From: Alphaproteobacteria bacterium
Lineage (GTDB): Bacteria; Pseudomonadota; Alphaproteobacteria; Caulobacterales; Parvularculaceae
Length of the DNA: 64,000 bases
NCBI GenBank assembly: GCA_030426465.1
Contig: JAUHYK010000015.1
Coordinates: 1 to 64,000, forward strand
Reading direction: 5' to 3'
The notes under the pieces were generated by a model. The model saw nothing but the letters and a program-made list of their open reading frames with translations, was not told where the DNA came from and ran no database searches. Shown piece by piece: positions 58,742 through 64,000 of this stretch (its first letter is position 1; each line of letters begins with the position of its first letter). A program made the translations under genes and the position numbers.

Positions 58742-60601
58742 CTATGGACCATCAACTCTTTTCACGCCTACCTTGCCCACCAAATCTTCGATGTAAGCGA
58801 GTCGGGTGCCTCGACCGCTACAGGACGTGAAGAATACTCGCTGCATCGAACGCGTGAATGCTACAAAGAAGGCACGCATTTCCTCGCTATCATCGGGCTC
58901 GAAGTTCCACCAAGTTCGTTCATCCAGCCCAAAAAATATGACGGTATGAAACTCCAGGCCCTTGCTTTTGTGAATGCTCATAAGCGGAACCTGATCGATT
59001 CCGTCGAAGCTATTCACAACCTTCGCCCAATCATTTTGGTCGTCCGCCGACTCTTGAAGTAGCAGGAGAAAACCATCACGAGCGCGAAGATAGTCTTTGT
59101 CGCGACGATAGGACGGCACTGTGGCGCGCAACTCGGTTTCGCCGATAAAGTCGAGGATCGATTGAGTCAGCGCTGCGCAAGATGCATCAGACGGAGTATT
59201 TCGGGCCATATAAGATCTGAGATCAGCTACTTTCACGCCCAAGTCATCCTGCAACGCATCCTGACCGGATTCATCGTTCGGATCGATACCCCACATAGTG
59301 GAAAGACGATCGACAAGAACGTGCCAGTCTTCGGGGGCTTTGGGGAATGCGCTGACACGGATCATGGCCATAAGACAGACGGTCAGGTCCTCTGTGAGGA
59401 TATCCTGAATCGCAATCTTGGCACCTTTGGGCATACGAGCAACGTTGCGCAGTCGCAAACCAACTGAAGCCAGTATGGGGCCTAACTCCGTCTCAAGCTT
59501 GTCGGGCCTAAAGCGGATAAGGATAGCACAATCCTCAGGAGCCATCTCACCAGCGCTCACGGCGTCAGCAACCCACTGAGCGACTCCTTCGCATTCCGAG
59601 GCTCGATCTGCATAATCCCAGATCGCGCATATATCACCATCGACGTCTTTTATTCGTTTGGCGTCGGGTTTTGCAGAGTTCTTCTCAAGCGTTAGAGCGA
59701 TCGCATGCTGAATCTCCACGAGTTCGGGATGGGAGCGCCAGTTAGAAAGCAGCGTTTCCTGCTTGGCGTGAAAATCTGATGCGAACGTGGTGAAGGCATC
59801 CGGCATAGCGCCAGCCCAGACCATGATACGTTGCTTGTTATCGCCGACGGCGGTGACACGCGCTTCGCTGTCGAGGAAAAGCTGCTTGAGCAGATCATAC
59901 TGCCCATAAGTTGTGTCCTGAAACTCGTCGAGAAATACGAATGGATAGGTTGCTCGCAACCCGGCAATCAGCCGTGGGTCGTGCGAAAGCACGTAATTAG
60001 CGAGCCTATTGATCATGGGAAATGTGAGCTGCGTAGCGGTCTCATCCCTATAATACTCGCGCCAGAAGATCTCCAAAACGTCTTTCCACTCAGGGTTTTT
60101 CAGATTGAGATCGGCGATAGGCAGCCTACACCGAGCGACTGCTTTTTCCAAAGTCTTGCCTGACAGATGGCGATAGCCGTGGCGTGCGAGAAAATCATCC
60201 CAGTCACGAAACACGGGGAAAACAATCTCATAGTTGGGCGATGGCGTGTAGGGCGGCGGGACGAGCGGCCCGAACCGGTCTATCAGGCCTTTCGAGAAGG
60301 CGTCGAAAGTCAGAGAGTCAAAACGGCTCGACAAAGCGGAATCACAACGCGCCCTAACGCGATCTTTGAGACTTTTCGCGGCGTCACTCTTGAAACTAAT
60401 GGCGAGAATTCTCTGCGGAGCTCGGCAGAGCCCTGTCGATAGGAGATAGTCCGCTTTTTGTGCAAGAAACTCGGTTTTGCCTGCGCCAGCACTCGCGACC
60501 ACACAAAGGTTGTGACCGTTCTCGGCGATCGCGCGGCGCGCGGCTGGTTCCAGCGACGCGACACCCTTAGGCATCCATTGATCAGGTCGACGGATTGCCA
60601 T
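58742..60601 (-). CDS. UvrD-like superfamily I helicase (GajB-like)
   Basis: The 619-residue protein has Walker A in VVASAGAGKTEFLAQ (about residues 35-49), FVFLDEFQDTTYGQYD (motif II), TAVGDNKQRIMVWAGA (motif III), LSNWRSHPELV (motif IV), SIHKSKGLEFHTVIFFG (motif V) and FFVAFTRSMQRVFF (motif VI). It is a complete UvrD/Rep-type helicase. Next to a class 2 OLD nuclease this is the layout of Gabija (GajB), though the protein is longer than typical GajB. In Gabija the helicase partner senses or responds to phage DNA together with GajA. It starts three bases after the nuclease stop and ends the minus-strand defence operon. Confidence 0.87.
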   Translation of the reverse strand: MAIRRPDQWMPKGVASLEPAARRAIAENGHNLCVVASAGAGKTEFLAQKADYLLSTGLCRAPQRILAISFKSDAAKSLKDRVRARCDSALSSRFDSLTFDAFSKGLIDRFGPLVPPPYTPSPNYEIVFPVFRDWDDFLARHGYRHLSGKTLEKAVARCRLPIADLNLKNPEWKDVLEIFWREYYRDETATQLTFPMINRLANYVLSHDPRLIAGLRATYPFVFLDEFQDTTYGQYDLLKQLFLDSEARVTAVGDNKQRIMVWAGAMPDAFTTFASDFHAKQETLLSNWRSHPELVEIQHAIALTLEKNSAKPDAKRIKDVDGDICAIWDYADRASECEGVAQWVADAVSAGEMAPEDCAILIRFRPDKLETELGPILASVGLRLRNVARMPKGAKIAIQDILTEDLTVCLMAMIRVSAFPKAPEDWHVLVDRLSTMWGIDPNDESGQDALQDDLGVKVADLRSYMARNTPSDASCAALTQSILDFIGETELRATVPSYRRDKDYLRARDGFLLLLQESADDQNDWAKVVNSFDGIDQVPLMSIHKSKGLEFHTVIFFGLDERTWWNFEPDDSEEMRAFFVAFTRSMQRVFFTSCSGRGTRLAYIEDLVGKVGVKRVDGP

Positions 60602-60604
60602 CGT

Positions 60605-62584
60605 TCACCCTAGGTATCGCTTGATCCGATTGAGCAACGCGTCGAGCTCTTCGGGCGGCGATCTGAGATCCTTTCTTTTGATGCGGTTCATCGCTGTGAG
60701 GTGTGCGGTAGGTTTGCTCTTCGAAAGGAACAAATAGGGGTACCATTGAAAGAACTTATCCCAGCCGTCATCGTAATATTCCGGCTTCCCGGTCTTTTTC
60801 AGCGTCGTCTTTTTCCGCTTTGCGATGGATTCGGCCGTATCGCTCGGCCCATGGCCTCCAGGTGATGCCTGCATGTAAGCTTCTTCGAAGACGCAGAGCA
60901 TCGAGAAATCGATATCGATCGGTTCTGAGAAGAAGACGTCGAGTTCACGGAGCGCCTCAAGCCAGTAGTTGCCAAGCGCCTTGGCGGCCTTTGGGTCGTA
61001 TTCAATGTCGATATCGTCATCGGTAAGGGAATCAATGTCCTTCAGGGCGATTTTCCCTGCGGCAATATGTTTGCAATCGTCGAAGGCGACTCCAAACGCC
61101 TCCAGCTTTTTGACGATGTTGCGAATAGCCGCGGCGCCTCCGTGCTGGCGCCCGTAGTCTAGATCGAGAAGCGTAACGTGCGGAATAGAAAGCTCTCTGA
61201 GCAGCTTCCACAGATACTCAACATGACGCCCCCCGAGCGGAACGACCGGGCAGAAGGCCTTATCGAGATGAAGGCCCTGGGCTGTCGCAAGGCGCGGCAA
61301 GACGATTTGTTCGGAGTCGCCTTCGCCGAGCACGACGAGCTTTGCAAAGTAGAGCTCAGGATAGGCCTGCACTGCTTGGCGAACATATTTCCCCGCCTCA
61401 TCAGTCGCAGACGGAAGGGTGAGCGCTTTGACTGTGCTGCTACCGGCGTCGGGGTCTAGGCGACAATACCGCAGGTCCTCCGGCCTTGTTCGCGACAGGA
61501 TCGACGCACTGTGACTCGACAGCATGACTTGCGCCGTGTCCATCACAGCGACGTCCTCACAAAGATTCATGATGCGAGACAGGAAGAACGGCGAGAGGGA
61601 GTTTTCCGGCTCCTCGATCAACAACAGCGTTAAAGGCACGTGTTTGAGTTGAGTGGATTCGAACGGAGATTTCTTGTCAGGCAGCGCGAGCGCATCCTGT
61701 TCAATCTCTAGCGTGGCCGCGGTGAGAGCAATCTGAAACAACGATTTTTGACCGTCACTCAACCGATCAAGGCTGCGGTCCGCCCCTGCCGCGTCTGGTG
61801 AGAACTTGACGTCCGTATTGCGGATGATTGCGTCGAAGCGATCGTCCGTGAGCTTGAGAATTGGCGTTGACTGGGTTCCCGCCTCATTGACCTGACGCCA
61901 ACGCTCGACGAGGCGTTCGCTAATGAAATCTACGGGCGCTTCCTTCTGGAATGCATCCTGAAGAGTGTTTGCGTGGTCTTCGGCCGTCTCTTTCAACTCG
62001 TCGGACCACCGGGCGGCGCGCCAAAGGCGCCCCCTCAGCAGCGCCTTAACTTGAGTGATCGAGCCTCGATTGGCGGGTACATAGACGACTTGAATGGCTG
62101 AGCGTTGCGCAGCAGTTACCGGCTTGCAGGCTTCCCAAGTATAGTCGTCATCCATACGAGGCACCCAACGAAGACTGGATTCCACCACACCATTCGGAGT
62201 CCCATCGTCAATCCAAACTGCCTTCAGGAGAATACGTGCCTTAAGGGGCTCGTGAGGGTCACTTGCGGACATCTGGGTCCAAAATTCTGCGACTGCGGTG
62301 TCTGCATCGTCTTCGTCCAGCTCCGGGAAGGAAAAGATCGCCTCTATCTGGAGCTCGGCCTCGCTTTCCAGATCGTCAGCTTCTGTAGGGAGATGAAAGT
62401 CCGTCTTCTCAAGCGTCCGATGCCCACTGCCGATGCCGAACATTCGGCTGAGAGCTTGGAAGACAGCGGTTTTTCCGGACCCGTTTGCGCCGATCAACGC
62501 GGTGACGGCGTCTGCCAGTTCAATGGAGACGCCGTCAGAATTAAAGCATTGAAAATTCTTGATAATAAGTTTGTCGAGCCGCAT
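60605..62584 (-). CDS. OLD family ATPase-TOPRIM endonuclease (GajA-like)
   Basis: The 659-residue protein starts MRLDKLIIKNFQCF. It has Walker A in ALIGANGSGKTAVF (about residues 30-43), Walker B in LLLIEEPENSLSPFFLS (about 321-337) and a C-terminal TOPRIM domain with VVLGEGDSEQIVLPRLA (glutamate, about 414-430) and VTLLDLDYGRQHGG (D-x-D). OLD proteins of this build are DNA endonucleases; those paired with a UvrD helicase are class 2 OLD proteins, which include Gabija GajA. AAGGA stands before the ATG. The upstream gene on the same strand encodes a WYL regulator, 66 bases away. Confidence 0.9.
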   Translation of the reverse strand: MRLDKLIIKNFQCFNSDGVSIELADAVTALIGANGSGKTAVFQALSRMFGIGSGHRTLEKTDFHLPTEADDLESEAELQIEAIFSFPELDEDDADTAVAEFWTQMSASDPHEPLKARILLKAVWIDDGTPNGVVESSLRWVPRMDDDYTWEACKPVTAAQRSAIQVVYVPANRGSITQVKALLRGRLWRAARWSDELKETAEDHANTLQDAFQKEAPVDFISERLVERWRQVNEAGTQSTPILKLTDDRFDAIIRNTDVKFSPDAAGADRSLDRLSDGQKSLFQIALTAATLEIEQDALALPDKKSPFESTQLKHVPLTLLLIEEPENSLSPFFLSRIMNLCEDVAVMDTAQVMLSSHSASILSRTRPEDLRYCRLDPDAGSSTVKALTLPSATDEAGKYVRQAVQAYPELYFAKLVVLGEGDSEQIVLPRLATAQGLHLDKAFCPVVPLGGRHVEYLWKLLRELSIPHVTLLDLDYGRQHGGAAAIRNIVKKLEAFGVAFDDCKHIAAGKIALKDIDSLTDDDIDIEYDPKAAKALGNYWLEALRELDVFFSEPIDIDFSMLCVFEEAYMQASPGGHGPSDTAESIAKRKKTTLKKTGKPEYYDDGWDKFFQWYPYLFLSKSKPTAHLTAMNRIKRKDLRSPPEELDALLNRIKRYLG

Positions 62585-62650
62585 CGTGTTTAATTCCTTT
62601 CGAGGCGAATATTACGTTGTCTTAGTTTCTATTTTGAAAAACAAGAAGTC

Positions 62651-63469
62651 TTATGCGTGTGCAGGCAACGAGCCTTGTATAGGAAAAGATTCTGTTCTTG
62701 CTCTTTCCAATTGCGAGCCGCGGTCATTCAAACCCCATCGACGATCTAGATAGAACTCCAACGCCTGACGAACTTCGATCTTTAGAAGTTCGTCGCTGAA
62801 TCCATATTCTCTTCGGACGACCGCTGCTTGTGCGGCGCTGAGGCGCGCGCTTGGCCGAAGCCAAATGACACTCAGAGTCTGCCATTCGAAATCTGGCGGT
62901 AACGGCATTTCAATCTCGTCTGATTGGAAATCGTTCTCCGGCTCGATCCTCGCGGGGTGGAAGTTCCGGTATTCGCCGCGTTTGAAGCTGAAGGCCCGGA
63001 AGTGAATGCTCTCGCCGTCGAAGATAAACCGCGTTGGTGCGACCCATTGTGGAGCCGTTTCACCAGAGCTCATCGATGTGTAGGCGATTCTGATTTTTCG
63101 CTGTTTAGAGATGGCGTCGTAAAGCACGGTCGCGACGCGCGGGTCCAGCCACCGTTTCGCGCGGGGCAGCGCAGCGGGTAACTCATCGTCAGAGGCTGTG
63201 TCGAGAACTCCAAATACGTCCAGCATCGAAGAAGGCGCGATCGGTCGATGGTCCCGTTTAGCGACATAGGCTTTCAAGTGGGCGTCATATTCCGGTGCGT
63301 CCTCTGCAATCAGCGAGAGATAGGCCCGAAAATCATTGGCGGCCTGCGCGGTCGAGATCCCGAATCGGTCGGTAAGATCACGCCGCCGCGCCACGCCGCG
63401 CCACGTGAAGCACCTATCGAGAAACAGGAGTCGCTGGCGCTGGGCATGTTTCAGGTCATCGAGCGTCAT
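62651..63469 (-). CDS. WYL domain transcriptional regulator (BrxR/CapW-like)
   Basis: The 272-residue protein has an N-terminal winged helix (RRRDLTDRFGISTAQAANDFRAYLSLIAEDAPEYDAHLKAYV in parts, residues 28-70), a WYL domain (KIRIAYTSMSSGETAPQWVAPTRFIFDGESIHFRAFSF, about 145-185) and a C-terminal WCX-like part. This matches regulators of BREX and CBASS defence islands (BrxR, CapW), which release their operator on phage infection. It heads the minus-strand operon with the OLD nuclease and helicase and is divergent from the sbcD-like gene. TATAC repeats between them are the likely operator. Confidence 0.87.
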   Translation of the reverse strand: MTLDDLKHAQRQRLLFLDRCFTWRGVARRRDLTDRFGISTAQAANDFRAYLSLIAEDAPEYDAHLKAYVAKRDHRPIAPSSMLDVFGVLDTASDDELPAALPRAKRWLDPRVATVLYDAISKQRKIRIAYTSMSSGETAPQWVAPTRFIFDGESIHFRAFSFKRGEYRNFHPARIEPENDFQSDEIEMPLPPDFEWQTLSVIWLRPSARLSAAQAAVVRREYGFSDELLKIEVRQALEFYLDRRWGLNDRGSQLERARTESFPIQGSLPAHA

Positions 63470-63498
63470 TCAATTTCCTCTCTTGACTCCTGTTAACC

Positions 63499-63533
63499 TA
63501 TACGTCAAAAAAGTATACGTATAAAAAATATAC
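63499..63533. promoter_or_regulatory. Three TATAC repeats with exact 15-base period between the WYL gene and sbcD
   Basis: TATAC occurs at 63499, 63514 and 63529. The units read TATACGTCAAAAAAG, TATACGTATAAAAAA and TATACAGG, so the phase is kept with A-rich spacers. The block lies in the 74-base gap between the two divergent starts and must overlap both promoters. The WYL regulator is the natural binder. Confidence 0.7.
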
Positions 63534-63543
63534 AGGACAAGTG

Positions 63544-64000
63544 ATGAAGCTGCTGCACACCTCTGACCTGCATCTCGGTCGTCAGTTCAACGGGATCTCC
63601 CTTGAAGAGGATCATGCAGCGGTGCTCGACCAGATAGTTGAGGCGGTGAAGGCGAATGGCGTCGACGCGCTGATCATCGCTGGCGATGTCTTCGACAGGG
63701 CATCGCCGCCGCAAAGCGCGGTGCGGCAGTTCAACAGGTTTCTCCAGCGGATCAAGACCGAAACGGAGGCTGCGGTCGCCATGATCGCGGGCAATCATGA
63801 TTCAGGGGACCGTATCGACCTGTCAGCCATAGTAGCGGATCGCTCGCGCTGGCTCATCCGCGGTGCGATTAGTGCTGAGGAAGTACCGCTCCTGCTTTCG
63901 GACCAGCATGGCCCGGTTGCGATCTCGGCGCTGCCGTTCGGTTACGAGTATGCGGCGCGCGAGTGCTTTGAGAGCGAGGCGATTGATACGCCCGAAGATG
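63544..64000 (+). CDS. sbcD: SbcD-like exonuclease subunit (partial, runs off window)
   Basis: The frame is open from the ATG at 63544 to the edge, 152 codons. It starts MKLLHTSDLHLGRQFNG and shows the metallophosphoesterase motifs D-x-H (TSDLHLG), GDxxD (IIAGDVFDRASPP, about residues 43-55) and GNHD (MIAGNHDSGDR, about 80-90), as in SbcD/Mre11. With SbcC it would cut hairpin or blocked DNA ends. It is divergent from the WYL regulator, across the TATAC repeats. It may be part of the defence block rather than the housekeeping copy; the missing right side should show an sbcC-like gene. Confidence 0.87.
   Translation, partial: MKLLHTSDLHLGRQFNGISLEEDHAAVLDQIVEAVKANGVDALIIAGDVFDRASPPQSAVRQFNRFLQRIKTETEAAVAMIAGNHDSGDRIDLSAIVADRSRWLIRGAISAEEVPLLLSDQHGPVAISALPFGYEYAARECFESEAIDTPED

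Noticed and set aside
63499..63533. A CRISPR-like short repeat array
   Set aside because: The TATAC units are 5 bases at a 15-base step, too short for CRISPR repeats and spacers, and lie in a promoter gap. No other regular repeat array was seen in the window.

Overview
The window has three parts of different origin. Bases 1 to about 3,190 are very GC-rich and carry a choice-of-anchor B family secreted protein (minus strand, running off the left edge), a pabB-like aminodeoxychorismate synthase gene and the start of an unrelated membrane protein. At about 3,175-3,200 this sequence switches, inside one reading frame, into the C-terminal quarter of an enoyl-CoA hydratase with lower GC content. 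This is most easily read as an assembly chimera, or possibly a recombination scar, so the first 3.2 kb should not be assigned to the same organism without checking.

From about 3.2 to 48.7 kb lies a dense catabolic island from a proteobacterium. The mobile-element genes further right suggest an alphaproteobacterium. It encodes crotonases, a nitronate-monooxygenase-like flavoprotein, a Rieske oxygenase, a 2[4Fe-4S] ferredoxin, three cytochromes P450, two GMC alcohol oxidoreductases, a KstD-like flavoprotein, an old yellow enzyme, five SDR-fold proteins, three Fe(II)/2-oxoglutarate-type dioxygenases, an AMP-dependent acyl ligase, a thioesterase, an epoxide-hydrolase-type protein, an aldehyde dehydrogenase and two MFS transporters. 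Two separate LuxC/LuxE-type acyl reductase plus acyl-protein synthetase pairs occur without any luciferase gene, so they probably serve carboxylate-to-aldehyde reduction rather than light. The content fits oxidation and ring or side-chain breakdown of a hydrophobic cyclic compound (steroid- or terpenoid-like), but the substrate cannot be read from the sequence. A TetR regulator with two matching 16-bp palindromes, and an XRE-MarR fusion regulator with a palindrome across its own start codon, are the visible control points.

From about 49.0 kb to the end the base composition rises again and the content is that of an integrative/conjugative or mobilizable element of alphaproteobacterial type: ArdC-like antirestriction protein, ParB-like protein, DUF736 protein, excisionase-like protein, TraF-type S26 peptidase, a small coupled ORF and a DUF3363-type relaxase. 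It is followed by an Xre/RES toxin-antitoxin pair and a defence block: a WYL (BrxR/CapW-like) regulator, a class 2 OLD nuclease and a UvrD-like helicase (Gabija-like), with a divergent sbcD-like gene cut by the window end. Two very long imperfect hairpins stand directly upstream of ardC and of the DUF736 gene and recall single-stranded promoters of conjugative leading regions. No integrase, type IV secretion genes, tRNA, rRNA or CRISPR array was seen.
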